Counted from the stretch's first letter, positions 19,628 to 28,266 are shown. The stretch is 64,000 nucleotides of DNA from Candidatus Methylomirabilis lanthanidiphila (GCA_902196205.1 CABIKM010000055.1:1-64000), one strand, 5' to 3'. Notes: generated from the letters alone by a model not told the origin. Numbers and translations: made by a program.

Positions 19628-20425
19628 CCTTTTACACTCCTCCTTTTACTGTCCGCCGTCGGCTTCGCTCAAAGATACCCCGCACTCAAAGTGCGAGGAC
19701 GAGGCTCTGGTTGCCTTTTATTGTGATACAGGCTTTCCCGTACGGTCACCACGGCGTTTTTCAATTCACCGCTCCATATACGCATAGTACGCCAGCGCCT
19801 TCAGAGCTCAATGGATCAGGAACAACTATGGTATATAATAGGTGGGGTGTAAAATTAACATACGATCTTATGAGGCGCAATAAATTTTTTTCCGTAATTA
19901 CACTCTAACGCTTTTTGATACACGTATCCCATTTGGAAGACATGGCCCGCGTCGTTAACCGGTTGACGCCCGGTGAATGACACGCGAAGATTCATCGATC
20001 GACGGCAACCGTGTACGTCGCCGGCTCCTTTCATATCTCTAGGTAATCCTACTGCCGCATGCCGCTTTACTCATTAGGGAGAGCACTCAATAGATTACAC
20101 TCTTGCACAATATCTCAAGCACCCTCCCCCTTTGGAAAATGGGGATTGAGAGGGATTTCCTGATCATTCAAATCCCCCCTCGTTCCCCTTTGCGAAAGGA
20201 GGGTGCGAGCTATTGTATGCGCTGAGTAATAAGTCGATCGGGTGCAGCGTGTCAATACGCATTTTGACTTATACGACCGGCCGGGTCGTACAGGCAGACG
20301 ACGCCGCGTCATCACGAGATCATACCGGTGATTGCGGAGGGACCGGCAGAGGGCGGGAACAGGGCTGCGGGGGACTGCGCACGACTCAACGGTGGTCCGG
20401 GAGCCGTGTAACATTTACACGACGG
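19628..20425. other. 800-bp intergenic region upstream of the megasynthase operon
   Basis: No convincing gene. It must hold the operon promoter. An A+T-rich block at about 19825-19910 is the most likely site; on the minus strand it offers TATTAT/TATATA-like boxes but no good -35 element, so I do not name a promoter. A short hairpin CGCACT/AGTGCG lies at 19681-19695. A palindromic repeat of the CCCCCTTT family is at 20120-20205. Confidence 0.6.
20120..20205. repeat. CCCCCTTT-family palindromic repeat, copy A
   Basis: The outer arms CACCCTCC and GGAGGGTG and the inner arms GAGGGATTT and AAATCCCCCC form an 86-bp nested inverted repeat. Related sequences with AAATCCCCC followed by CCCCCCTTT and AAAGGGGGG occur at 21905-21952 and 34430-34466, each in an intergenic gap. 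Confidence 0.75.
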
Positions 20426-21883
20426 CTAATAACGCTGGGTCAGACCCTCGCGCTCGATACGGTGAGGCCGGTAGGATATGTTGGTTTCGCCACAGGACCT
20501 TGGGGCGGGGAAGAGCTTGCCGGGATTGCACCGTGATGAGCGGTCGAAGGCTGCCCGGACCCTCCGCATCGCTTCGAGGTCGTCAGGGCTGTACATGAGG
20601 GGGATGAAGTCGATCTTCTCCAGTCCGATCCCATGCTCCCCCGTGATGCTGCCGCCGACAGCGAGACAGAGCCTCATGATCTCCGCCCCGGCCGCAAGGG
20701 CCCTCTGTAATTCGCCCTCCCTGCGGGAGTCGAAGCAGATCAGGGGATGGAGGTTACCGTCACCCGCGTGGAACACATTCGCAATGACGCACGCATGGCG
20801 CTCGGCAATCGCCTCGACATCCCTGAGCACCTGGGGCAGTCGGGTCCGGGGGACGACGCCATCCTGCAGGTAAAATTCGTGAGTGATCCGGCCTACGGCC
20901 GCGACCGCGCCCTTCCGTCCCCTCCAGAGCAGGGCCCGCTCCTGCTCATCCCTGGCGATCCGAATGTCCAGGGCGCCGTGGCGGACGCACATCTGCTCAA
21001 TCTGCGCGGCGTGGACCTCGATCTCTGCCGCCGGCCCATCCAGTTCGATCAGCAGCACCGCGCCGGCGCCTTCAGGGTAGCCGATCCGCAACCACGCTTC
21101 AAGCGCCCGGATGATGTGTCGATCCATCATCTCCAAGGCTGAGGGGATGATGCCCGTCGCGATGATCTGCGATACCGCCTCGCTGGCTGCATCCATGGCG
21201 CGGAAAGAGGCGAGCAGCGTTTTCACGGCCTCGGGCCGGCGGAGAAGACGAACGGTGACCTTCGTCGCGATCCCCAAGGTCCCCTCGGAGCCGGCAAAGA
21301 GGCCGGTGAGGTCGTAGCCGGGGCAGTCCAGCGTCTTGCCGCCGAACTGCACAATCTCTCCCGATGCCAGCACCACCTCAAGCCCGAGGATATGTGTCGT
21401 CGTCGTCCCGTACTTCAGGCAGTGAGGACCTCCGGCGTTCTCCGCCACATTGCCGCCGATGCTTGAGGCGGCCTGGCTCGCCGGGTCCGGGGCAAAGTAC
21501 TGGCCGTGATCAGCAACCGCCTGGGTCAGGGCAATGTTCACCAGGCCCGGCTCTACCACGGCGCGTTGATTTGCAAGATCGATCTCCAATAGCCGATTCA
21601 TGCGATTGAGCCCGATCATTACCCCGCCGGCGACGGCAATGGCGCCACCCGACAACCCGGTTCCCGCTCCACGCGGTACGAAGGGGAGCTGCTCCCTGTC
21701 GCAGAACTTCACCACCTCGACAACCTGCTCTGTGCTGTCCGGAAGGACCACCACATCGGGCCGGGCCTTCTCCAGAAAGGTCATCCCGTCACACTCGTAG
21801 ACGGTCAATTCATCCGGGTCTGAGATGACCCACTCGCGGCCCACGATGGCCGCCAGTTCCTTAATGATCCGAGGCTTATCCAT
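20426..21883 (-). CDS. glcD: Glycolate/lactate oxidase FAD subunit GlcD
   Basis: 485 residues from the ATG at 21883, chosen because the reading frame upstream of it is the repeat at 21905-21952. The FAD_binding_4 domain is clear: PRGAGTGLSGGA, PDPASQAASSIGGNVAENAGG and GSEGTLGIATKVT. The C-terminal oxidase domain includes FHAGDGNLHPL and ITGEHGIGLEK. The family oxidises glycolate or D-lactate and passes electrons to quinone through an iron-sulfur partner. glcE lies immediately upstream on the same strand (90 nt gap). No glcF-type iron-sulfur subunit is seen in the window, so the complex may be completed elsewhere. Confidence 0.92.
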   Translation of the reverse strand: MDKPRIIKELAAIVGREWVISDPDELTVYECDGMTFLEKARPDVVVLPDSTEQVVEVVKFCDREQLPFVPRGAGTGLSGGAIAVAGGVMIGLNRMNRLLEIDLANQRAVVEPGLVNIALTQAVADHGQYFAPDPASQAASSIGGNVAENAGGPHCLKYGTTTTHILGLEVVLASGEIVQFGGKTLDCPGYDLTGLFAGSEGTLGIATKVTVRLLRRPEAVKTLLASFRAMDAASEAVSQIIATGIIPSALEMMDRHIIRALEAWLRIGYPEGAGAVLLIELDGPAAEIEVHAAQIEQMCVRHGALDIRIARDEQERALLWRGRKGAVAAVGRITHEFYLQDGVVPRTRLPQVLRDVEAIAERHACVIANVFHAGDGNLHPLICFDSRREGELQRALAAGAEIMRLCLAVGGSITGEHGIGLEKIDFIPLMYSPDDLEAMRRVRAAFDRSSRCNPGKLFPAPRSCGETNISYRPHRIEREGLTQRY

Positions 21884-21904
21884 GTGCTTCCCGACCCTCA
21901 TCCG

Positions 21905-21952
21905 AAATCCCCCTTTGCCCCCCTTTTGAAAAGGGGGGTACGGGAGGATTTT
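21905..21952. repeat. CCCCCTTT-family palindromic repeat, copy B
   Basis: AAATCCCCC, then CCCCCCTTTT-GAAAAGGGGGG and GGAGGATTTT form a strong hairpin in the 90-nt gap between glcE and glcD. Same family as the copies at 20120 and 34430. It could also act as an RNA hairpin between the two genes. Confidence 0.8.
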
Positions 21953-21973
21953 CACCGTGCCCCACACCCTCTA

Positions 21974-23335
21974 CTAGATGCCTCCTACGAAACGACCCGG
22001 ATTGAGCAGCCGTTGGGGATCGAGCTGGCGCTTCAATTCCCGCATCAGAGCCAGGGTATTGCCGATCGGGCCCCACACATCGACGACGGCCTTGATCGGT
22101 GACGGCGCCGACAGGATCACCAGACTCCCACCATGGCGTACGACCCAGTGCCGAAGATCTTCGATCCCCTTCGCAAGGGAGATCGGATCTCGCACCGCCG
22201 CACCCGGAGCGCTCCTCCAGGACAGCCTGACGATCCCGCACCCGGCCTCAGCGATGGCAGCCGACTCCAGGCCGAGATTCCTGGCAAGCGTCTCAGCGTA
22301 GCCGATCGTGTCGATCACCTGGGTCGGCAGCACACTCGCCTTCAACGTGACCCAGGACCGACCATCGCCGCTCGCTGAAGGAAAATCGCAGACAGCCTGC
22401 CACAAACTATCTTGCGCGCTCCCCTCGACGAGGAATCCTGCCGCCGCCCCCTCCCGCTCGCAGAGCTGCCTGATGGCTGCGATCTGAGCATCCACCGCCT
22501 CCGACACACTGCTCACCGACATTGCCAACGCGACGGCCCCCGCCGGAACGTCGCAGCCGGCCTGCCTGCCAACCGATTGCGCCGCAATGGACGAGAGCAG
22601 CTCAACCCTGGTGCAGATGATGGTCGAATGGAGAACCTGAGCCAGCGCGCGGGCAGCCGTTTCGCCCGCCGGACACAACGCCATCCAGGTTCGCTCTACG
22701 GCGGGCAACGGATAGAGCTTGAAGGTGGCCTCGAGAATAATACCAAGCGTCCCCAGCGAGCCGATGTAAAGTTTGTTCATATCGTACCCGCTGACACTCT
22801 TGACTACCTTTGCGCCGCCCTTCGTGATGGTGCCGTCGGCATGGACGACGCGAATTCCGATGACCAGGTCGCGGGCGGTTCCATGCCGGTGCCGCCACGG
22901 GCCGCTGGAATTCGTGGCAAGGATACCCCCAATGGTCCTCCGCTCGCAGCGGGCCGGATCGAAGGGGAGAAACTGGCCGCTGCGGTGAAGAGACGCCTGA
23001 ACCTCGCGAAGCGGAATCCCGGCCTGGACAGTTGCCGTCAGATCGCCCGGTTCGTGATCGACGATCCGGTTCAGTCTCGTGAGCCCAACAACCAGATCGA
23101 CCTTTGCAGGAATGCCTCCGAGACCGATCGTTGTTCCGCTTCCCCACGGTACGACCGAAAGCCCATCAGACGACGCGAGCCGCATGATCTCGGAAAGTTC
23201 TTGCGCGTCTCCGGGAAAGACGACCGCCTGCGGAACTCGGTCATCGACGGCGTATAGGGCGCGGGACTCTCCTGCCAAGACATGATCTGCCTCGACAATC
23301 CCAGCCAGCCGTCCGGTCAGAAGTTCAACGTTCAA
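21974..23335 (-). CDS. glcE: Glycolate oxidase FAD-binding subunit GlcE
   Basis: 453 residues. FAD_binding_4 features: VPWGSGTTIGLGG, FDPARCERRTIGGILATNSSGPWRH and YIGSLGTLGIILEATFKL. It is shorter than GlcD and lacks the GlcD C-terminal HAGDGN motif, which is why I assign it to GlcE. The only plausible start is TTG at 23335; an in-frame TGA lies just upstream and the next alternative start would remove about 20 residues of the conserved N-terminal helix. That TTG and the first codons fall inside a 7-bp-periodic repeat array (23323-23415) that fills the whole gap to the upstream aminotransferase gene, so the original translation start may have been altered. Confidence 0.88.
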   Translation of the reverse strand: MNVELLTGRLAGIVEADHVLAGESRALYAVDDRVPQAVVFPGDAQELSEIMRLASSDGLSVVPWGSGTTIGLGGIPAKVDLVVGLTRLNRIVDHEPGDLTATVQAGIPLREVQASLHRSGQFLPFDPARCERRTIGGILATNSSGPWRHRHGTARDLVIGIRVVHADGTITKGGAKVVKSVSGYDMNKLYIGSLGTLGIILEATFKLYPLPAVERTWMALCPAGETAARALAQVLHSTIICTRVELLSSIAAQSVGRQAGCDVPAGAVALAMSVSSVSEAVDAQIAAIRQLCEREGAAAGFLVEGSAQDSLWQAVCDFPSASGDGRSWVTLKASVLPTQVIDTIGYAETLARNLGLESAAIAEAGCGIVRLSWRSAPGAAVRDPISLAKGIEDLRHWVVRHGGSLVILSAPSPIKAVVDVWGPIGNTLALMRELKRQLDPQRLLNPGRFVGGI

Positions 23336-23415
23336 GGTTCAACGTTCGACGTGCAAGGTTCAACGTTCGACGTGCAAGGTTTTCAACCTCGAACCTTGAA
23401 CGTTGAACATTGAAC
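23323..23415. repeat. Heptad repeat array, GTTCAAC class, palindromic
   Basis: Read as 7-mers this is GTTCAAC, GTTCAAG, GTTCAAC, GTTCGAC, GTGCAAG, GTTCAAC, GTTCGAC, GTGCAAG, then after a short centre CTTGAAC, GTTGAAC, ATTGAAC, i.e. heptads followed by their inverted complement. It overlaps the start of glcE. Short relatives lie inside copA at 48784-48811. Confidence 0.9.
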
Positions 23416-23423
23416 TGTTCACC

Positions 23424-24791
23424 CTACAACGCGCTTTCATTCTGCATCAGGCGGAGTGCAGCCTCGAAGGCCAGGATGGTCTTCTCGATGTCCTCATTCG
23501 AGTGGGCTGCCGAGACCCACCCATGGAAAAGAGGAAAATCGACGCCGTGCAGGATCAGCGCGCACCGCATCCGGTGATAGGCCTCCTGGTTCGGGTGATC
23601 CATGAGGAGATGGTGGTCAGGTTGACAGGCGGGTTGGTCGAGGACGAGGCCATGACGACGAGGCTGGAGGAAGAGATTGATGATTGATGATTCACCATAG
23701 ACGCAGGCGTCTACCCCGAGTTGCGCGATGACGTCGTTGATGCCGTTCCGCAGCGCCTGTCCGGCGCGTTCGGCTTTGTTCTGGACGTGGCCGTCGGCCA
23801 GAAGCGGGAGCGTCGCCAGGCCGGCCGCCGCCGAGAGCGGATTCGCGTTAAAGGTCCCGGCGTGCCACACTCGCTCTTCCCGGTTCCAGGTCTGATCGTC
23901 CCTGAACACCAGTTGGTCCATCAAGGGCGCGCTGCCGACAACAGCCCCGCCAGGCAGCCCCCCAGCCAGGATCTTGGCCAGTGTCGTCAGATCTGCGTAT
24001 ATTCCATACCGCTGCTGTGCGCCGCCAGGGGCCAACCGGAAGCCGCTGATCACCTCATCAAAGATGAGCACGATGCCCCGGGCGCGGGTAAATTCTCTTA
24101 GTTGTCTCAGGAAGCTGTGGTCGACAGGGATCGTCCCGCAACTGCCGCCTGCCGGCTCCAGGATGACGCCGCCTATGTCATCTCTGCCCGAGACCAGAGT
24201 TACGAATGCATCCCAGTCGTTCGGTGGACAAATGAGGATTCCATCAAGGACGCTTTGTGGTACGCCGGCGGAAGCCGGCCGGTCAAAGGGCGGACGGATC
24301 GCGGCCGCCGCATAGTCGTGCCACCCGTGAAAGTGGCCTTCGAACTTGACGATCTTGTCTCTACCGGTCGCGGCCCTGGCGAGCCGGATCGCCAGAAGCG
24401 TCGCCTCAGTCCCCGAGCCGACGAAGCGGACTCGATCGATCCATGGATTGAGCTTCAGCACCTGCTCAGCCCACCGAATCTCCAGTTCGTGACAGGCGCC
24501 GTAGTGGGTCCCGCGACCAAGCTGTTCGGCAATGGCCTGTTGGATAGTCGGATAGTTGTGGCCAAGAATGAGCGCCCCATGTCCCATCCAGTAGTCGATC
24601 AACTCGTGGCCATCGACGTCCCACTTTCGGGAGCCGCCGGCCCGATCGACATAGATCGGGAACGGATGGAGGTGCCGGATGTCGTGGGTCAGGCCGCCGG
24701 CAATCGCCGCCTTGGCCTGGCCGAACAGGGCATCCGAACGAGGATGTGTGCGGCGAAACTGCTCATAGATCGATGCCTCGCTCTTCTTCAA
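23424..24791 (-). CDS. Class III PLP-dependent aminotransferase, glutamate-1-semialdehyde aminomutase-like
   Basis: 455 residues from a TTG at 24791 preceded by GGGAGATAAAGGA; the open frame runs further upstream but that part is the heptad array at 24824-24909 and is unlikely to be translated. Family signatures: GSGTEATLLAIRLARA, GHFHGWHDYA, LIFDEVISGFR and the lysine-bearing TLAKILAGGLPGGAVVG. The closest family by motif is HemL (tetrapyrrole precursor synthesis), but the lysine region differs from typical HemL and the protein is somewhat longer than HemL's usual 430 residues, so another amino-group transfer on a small keto acid is possible. It lies upstream of glcE with only repeats between. 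Confidence 0.82.
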   Translation of the reverse strand: MKKSEASIYEQFRRTHPRSDALFGQAKAAIAGGLTHDIRHLHPFPIYVDRAGGSRKWDVDGHELIDYWMGHGALILGHNYPTIQQAIAEQLGRGTHYGACHELEIRWAEQVLKLNPWIDRVRFVGSGTEATLLAIRLARAATGRDKIVKFEGHFHGWHDYAAAAIRPPFDRPASAGVPQSVLDGILICPPNDWDAFVTLVSGRDDIGGVILEPAGGSCGTIPVDHSFLRQLREFTRARGIVLIFDEVISGFRLAPGGAQQRYGIYADLTTLAKILAGGLPGGAVVGSAPLMDQLVFRDDQTWNREERVWHAGTFNANPLSAAAGLATLPLLADGHVQNKAERAGQALRNGINDVIAQLGVDACVYGESSIINLFLQPRRHGLVLDQPACQPDHHLLMDHPNQEAYHRMRCALILHGVDFPLFHGWVSAAHSNEDIEKTILAFEAALRLMQNESAL

Positions 24792-24823
24792 TCCTTTATC
24801 TCCCTCACCACGGCCTGCGTGAC

Positions 24824-24909
24824 GTTTTCGAGTTTTGAGTTTCAAGTTTCGAGGCCGAAGTAGAGATTTCTCCACCGCGAAACCCGAAACGCGAAACCCG
24901 AAACTTGAC
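24824..24909. repeat. Heptad repeat array, GTTTCGA class, palindromic
   Basis: The left part reads GTTTTGA, GTTTCAA, GTTTCGA; after a centre of about 25 nt the right part reads CGAAACC, CGAAACG, CGAAACC, CGAAACT, the inverted complement. It lies directly upstream of the aminotransferase gene. The same class occurs in frame inside copA at 50384-50428. Confidence 0.88.
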
Positions 24910-25102
24910 TCGGAGAACGTACCATGCCCTCCCCTTACTGTCAACGCGGCCAGACGTGCGACGGTAGCTTGTTCTACTACCAATCCACGCAGACGCTACC
25001 TGTCGTTAACGATTACTTTATAGCGGGCAATATCACTGCGATATGTTTAATACGGTGTTTTTCAGGCCAAGAAATGATAATTTTCACAAGCTTAAAAATG
25101 AC

Positions 25103-25131
25103 TTGACAGTGATGTTGGGGTGGGCTAAAAG
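25103..25131 (+). promoter_or_regulatory. Probable sigma-70 promoter of dnaA
   Basis: TTGACA at 25103-25108, a 17-nt spacer, then TAAAAG at 25126-25131. The predicted start near 25138 gives a leader of about 240 nt that contains all the perfect DnaA boxes, which suits autoregulation. Confidence 0.55.
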
Positions 25132-25263
25132 AGACACCTCTTCAACAACGCAATGCCGGAAATTATACATGGAATACGGTTTTCCACAGCACCCCTGTCT
25201 ATCAAATCGGTTGCGCGCCGGGGGCAATCGTTCCCTTTGTAAGGCGGGACAACCACTTACGCC

Positions 25264-25295
25264 TTATCCACACCTGTGGATAAATCTGTGGATAA
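25264..25295. promoter_or_regulatory. Cluster of three perfect DnaA boxes
   Basis: TTATCCACA at 25264-25272 on the plus strand, then TGTGGATAA (its complement) at 25275-25283 and 25287-25295. All three match the 9-mer consensus exactly. The first two are in opposite orientation 2 bp apart. Confidence 0.9.
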
Positions 25296-25378
25296 TAGAA
25301 ACCGCGTCCGGTAGCGATTCTCTGGGAATAGTCAAGAGATTATTCAATATATTCAATATGTTACATAAGGAGGCTTCC

Positions 25379-25387
25379 TGTGGATAA
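25379..25387. promoter_or_regulatory. DnaA box overlapping the dnaA start codon
   Basis: TGTGGATAA is a perfect box in reverse orientation, and its second to fourth bases are the GTG initiation codon of dnaA. DnaA bound here would cover the start codon. Confidence 0.8.
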
Positions 25388-26765
25388 CAATGGTCACGGC
25401 GCGGCGGTGAACCCGACCAATTCTTCGGCGAAGGCGGATGACATCTGGAAAGAAGCCCTGGCAACCATCCAGGGCAAGGTCACACGCCAGAGCTTCGACA
25501 ATTGGTTTCGCCCTCTGGCCCTGGAGTCAATGGAAGGCTCATGCGTCACGGTTCGGCTCCCGAACCAATTCTTCAAGGAGTGGTTCGAAGACCACCATCT
25601 GGGTGTCCTCAAATCGGTATTTACGGACCTGATGTTCACCGGCGTCGAGGTGGTCCTCCGTGTTGCTGAACCGACCGGGCCGAGCGAGTCGGATGTGAGG
25701 CCCGAGCCTGTTGTGAGGCGATCGGTCAAGCGATACCGGAATGAAGCTGCGATCCTCAATCCGAAGTACACCTTTGAGAACTTCGTTGTTGGCAGCTCCA
25801 GCCAGTTCGCCCACGCCGGCTGTCTGGCCGTCGCAGAGCAACTGTCGAAAGCGTACAACCCGCTCTTTATCTATGGGGGTGTGGGTCTCGGAAAGACGCA
25901 CCTGCTCCACGCCATCGGCCACCTGGTCCTTAAGCGCAACAACCGGCTCAAACTGTCCTATGTCTCATCCGAGAAGTTTACGAATGATCTGATTAATGCC
26001 ATCCGTTTCGATTCCACCGGCGAGTTCCGTAACCGCTACCGCAGCCTGGACCTGCTGCTCATTGACGATATCCAGTTTATTGCCGGCAAGGAGCGGACCC
26101 AGGAGGAGTTCTTTCATACCTTCAACGAGCTGTACGATTCCTCGAAACAGATTGTGATCTCCTCCGACAGCCTGCCGCGCGAGATCCCCACGCTGGAAGA
26201 GCGGTTACGCTCCAGGTTCGAGTGGGGCCTGATCGCCGACATCCAGCCGCCGGACCTTGAGACTAAGGCCGCCATCATTCGGAAGAAAGCGCAGGCAGAG
26301 GGCGTGCGACTTCCTGATGATGTCTCACTCTTTATCGCCAAGAACGTCCAGTCGAATATCCGGGAACTGGAGGGCTCGTTGGTCCGTCTTGTCGCCTACG
26401 CCTCGATGACGGGCCGCGACATTACCCTGGAGCTCGCCCAGGAGACGCTGAAGGACCTGAACGCCGAACGGGCCAAGGTGATCACGCTGGCCGCTATCCA
26501 ACAGGCGGTCGCCGACTTCTATCGCGTCAAGGTCGAGGACCTCAAATCCAAGGACAGAAACCAGGGCGTGGTCTTGCCGCGCCAGGTCGCCATGTATCTC
26601 GGTCGAACGCTGACCCCCTCCTCGCTGCCGGTGATCGGCGAGGCGTTCGGCGGAAAAGACCACACGACCGTGATCCACTCCTGCGAAAAGATCAAGCGGA
26701 GGCTGACCACTGATGATGCCTTCCGGCGGCAGATTGAATCGCTTTCCCAAGCGATCACCTCTTAG
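25380..26765 (+). CDS. dnaA: Chromosomal replication initiator DnaA
   Basis: 461 residues; GTG start with AAGGAGG 6 nt upstream. Domain I (about 1-85) has the WKEAL...NWFRPL pattern, followed by a short variable domain II. The AAA+ domain III has Walker A GGVGLGKTH (166-174), Walker B LLLIDDIQF (about 226-234) and the arginine-finger region RLRSRFEWGL. Domain IV ends with the DNA-binding signature GGKDHTTVIHSCEKI (about 422-436). Length is normal for the family. The gene is preceded by a DnaA-box region and followed on the same strand by hpnA; the dnaN/recF genes that often follow are absent. Repression by its own product is likely given the boxes in the leader and over the start codon. Confidence 0.98.
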   Translation: MDNNGHGAAVNPTNSSAKADDIWKEALATIQGKVTRQSFDNWFRPLALESMEGSCVTVRLPNQFFKEWFEDHHLGVLKSVFTDLMFTGVEVVLRVAEPTGPSESDVRPEPVVRRSVKRYRNEAAILNPKYTFENFVVGSSSQFAHAGCLAVAEQLSKAYNPLFIYGGVGLGKTHLLHAIGHLVLKRNNRLKLSYVSSEKFTNDLINAIRFDSTGEFRNRYRSLDLLLIDDIQFIAGKERTQEEFFHTFNELYDSSKQIVISSDSLPREIPTLEERLRSRFEWGLIADIQPPDLETKAAIIRKKAQAEGVRLPDDVSLFIAKNVQSNIRELEGSLVRLVAYASMTGRDITLELAQETLKDLNAERAKVITLAAIQQAVADFYRVKVEDLKSKDRNQGVVLPRQVAMYLGRTLTPSSLPVIGEAFGGKDHTTVIHSCEKIKRRLTTDDAFRRQIESLSQAITS

Positions 26766-26767
26766 GA

Positions 26768-26795
26768 AGCTCACAGCCGATAGCTGACAGCTCAC
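26768..26795. repeat. Heptad repeat, AGCTNAC class
   Basis: Four 7-mers, AGCTCAC AGCCGAT AGCTGAC AGCTCAC, begin 3 bp after the dnaA stop codon. Longer members of this class are at 47300-47330 and 59406-59469. Confidence 0.7.
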
Positions 26796-26852
26796 AACGG
26801 GGACCCCCAATACCCGTTGCCTAAACGATACCACTCACGTATCATCAACTTC

Positions 26853-27843
26853 ATGTTGACTCTTGTGACGGGCGGGACCGGCTTCGTCGGCGCCGCCGTG
26901 GTCCGGCTGTTGCTTTCGGAAGGGCATGCCGTCCGGGCGTTGGCTCGGCGCGGGAGCGACCTCCGAAACCTCCATGGTCTCGATATTGACCTGGCCTTTG
27001 GCGATCTCCTTGACAAGGAATCGCTACAACAGGCCTTCAAGGGGTGTCGGCAGCTCTACCACGTCGGAGCGCACTATTCGCTCTGGGAGCCCTCGCCGGA
27101 GGTCTTTTACCGGGTCAATGTGGACGGCACCAGAAACCTCTTAGAAGCTGCTCTGGAAGAAGGGGTCGAGCGGGTTGTGTATACGAGCACTGTCGGCGCG
27201 CTCGGCCACCGGGAAGACGGCGGCCCGGCCGACGAGGAGACGCCGGTCAGCCTTGACCAGATGATCGGCCACTACAAGCGGTCAAAGTTCCTGGCCGAAG
27301 AAGAGGCGAGAGAGGCCGTGCGGCGCGGGTTGCCGGTTGTGATCGTCAATCCGAGTACACCTGTCGGGCCGCGCGACATTAAACCGACGCCGACGGGCCA
27401 AATCATCGTCGATTTCTTGAACCGTCGCATGCCGGCCTATATCGACACCGGTCTGAATTTCATTGACGTAGATGATGTGGCCAAGGGCCACCTGCTTGCA
27501 GCCGAGCGCGGCCGGGTAGGGGAGCGGTATATCCTTGGCCGGAGCAACCTGACGCTGCAGGCGCTCTTCGCTACCCTGGGACAGATTGCGAAGCTTCCGC
27601 CGCCAAAAGTCCGTCTGCCATACCGACTCATTTTGCCGATGGCCTACGGCAATCACTGGCTGTCCTGTCTGACCAGGAAGCCGCCGCGGATCCCGTTAGA
27701 GGGGGTGAAGATGGCCAAGCGGCGGATGTTCTTTGATGCGTCAAAGGCCGTACGGGAGGCTGGGGCTGCCGCAATCACCGATCGAGAAGGCGCTCGAGGA
27801 GGCCGTCCGCTGGTTCACCGATAACGGGTATGTGAGAAAATAA
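26853..27843 (+). pseudogene. hpnA: Hopanoid-associated sugar epimerase HpnA, frameshifted near its end
   Basis: From the ATG at 26853 the product opens MLTLVTGGTGFVGAAVVRLL, the NAD-binding Rossmann motif of extended SDR proteins. The catalytic Ser/Thr and YxxxK are in VYTSTVGALG and HYKRSKFLAEE. It ends prematurely at 27824 with an unrelated tail. Moving to the next frame after about 27757 restores the expected ending (LGLPQSPIEKALEEAVRWF, then TDNGYVRK, stop at 27841-27843), so one extra base, probably a G in the run GGGAGGCTGGGG, breaks the frame. In HpnA-bearing genomes the enzyme is tied to hopanoid side-chain synthesis. All catalytic residues lie before the break, so the product may still work, or the break may be a sequencing error. 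Confidence 0.82.
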
Positions 27844-27856
27844 CGGTAGCAAACGA

Positions 27857-28102
27857 TCACGCTGCGGCCAGTTTCTTTTCGTTGTGGATCACGATTGTTG
27901 GATCTGGATTCGCTGGCGGTACCGGAAGCCCTTGCTGCCGGAGTAGCTCAATATGTTCCTTCAGCCCCCATTTCGCCTTAAACACACAGTCCTCTATCGA
28001 GTGACCTATCCCTGAAAAACCCTCTACATCGGGAGAATAGAATCCGAAGTAATCGGGCTCGTCGGTCGCTTCAATCACTAATGAGTAGGGTAGGTCGATC
28101 AT
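27857..28102 (-). CDS. hicB: HicB-family antitoxin
   Basis: 81 residues, beginning MIDLPYSLVIEATDEPDYFGFYS. The HicB partial RNase H-like fold is recognisable from YSLVIE...DYFGFYSPDVEGFSGIGHSIEDCVFKAKWGLKEHIE and the PVPPANPDP tail. HicB neutralises the mRNA-degrading toxin HicA. A HicA-like remnant lies 200 bp upstream on the same strand (28302-28397), separated by a palindromic repeat, so this antitoxin appears to have lost its local partner. Confidence 0.8.
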   Translation of the reverse strand: MIDLPYSLVIEATDEPDYFGFYSPDVEGFSGIGHSIEDCVFKAKWGLKEHIELLRQQGLPVPPANPDPTIVIHNEKKLAAA

Positions 28103-28177
28103 CGATAATCGATCCGAACAAGTGTATTCTACTGGCCTGAATCAGAAGTTCGATGAAGAAGTCGGCGGTCCCTATAT

Positions 28178-28266
28178 CGTCATACCGGCGAAAGCCGGTA
28201 TCCAGGACTCCTGATATTGCCTGGATTCCGGCTCGCGCCCGCTCTGCGGGCTTGGCCGGAATGACG
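28178..28266. repeat. Dispersed palindromic repeat (CGTCATACCGGCG type), copy a
   Basis: It starts CGTCATACCGGCGAAAGCC and ends GGCCGGAATGACG; both ends contain internal hairpins and are complementary to each other. A full relative is at 51384-51474 and a half copy at 29811-29840. It lies between hicB and the truncated hicA. Confidence 0.85.

Larger units (their letters stand above)
24980..25390. other. Origin-like region upstream of dnaA
   Basis: About 400 bp without a gene. It holds an A+T-rich stretch at about 25000-25110 (possible unwinding element), a near-consensus promoter at 25103-25131, a one-mismatch DnaA box TTTTCCACA at 25190-25198, three perfect boxes at 25264-25295, a direct repeat of ATTCAATAT at 25342-25359, and a fourth perfect box over the dnaA start. 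In many bacteria oriC is next to dnaA and looks like this. No replication asymmetry could be measured, so origin function is inference. Confidence 0.6.

Noticed and set aside
19612-20536. Small plus-strand frames upstream of the megasynthase operon
   Set aside because: They cross repeats and gene ends and show no motif or start signal.
23323-23415. CRISPR array
   Set aside because: Units are 7 bp with no spacers of constant length and no cas genes; the array is a heptad palindrome.
24824-24983. Upstream extension of the aminotransferase (64 extra residues)
   Set aside because: The extension is encoded by the heptad array and lacks a ribosome site; the TTG at 24791 has one.
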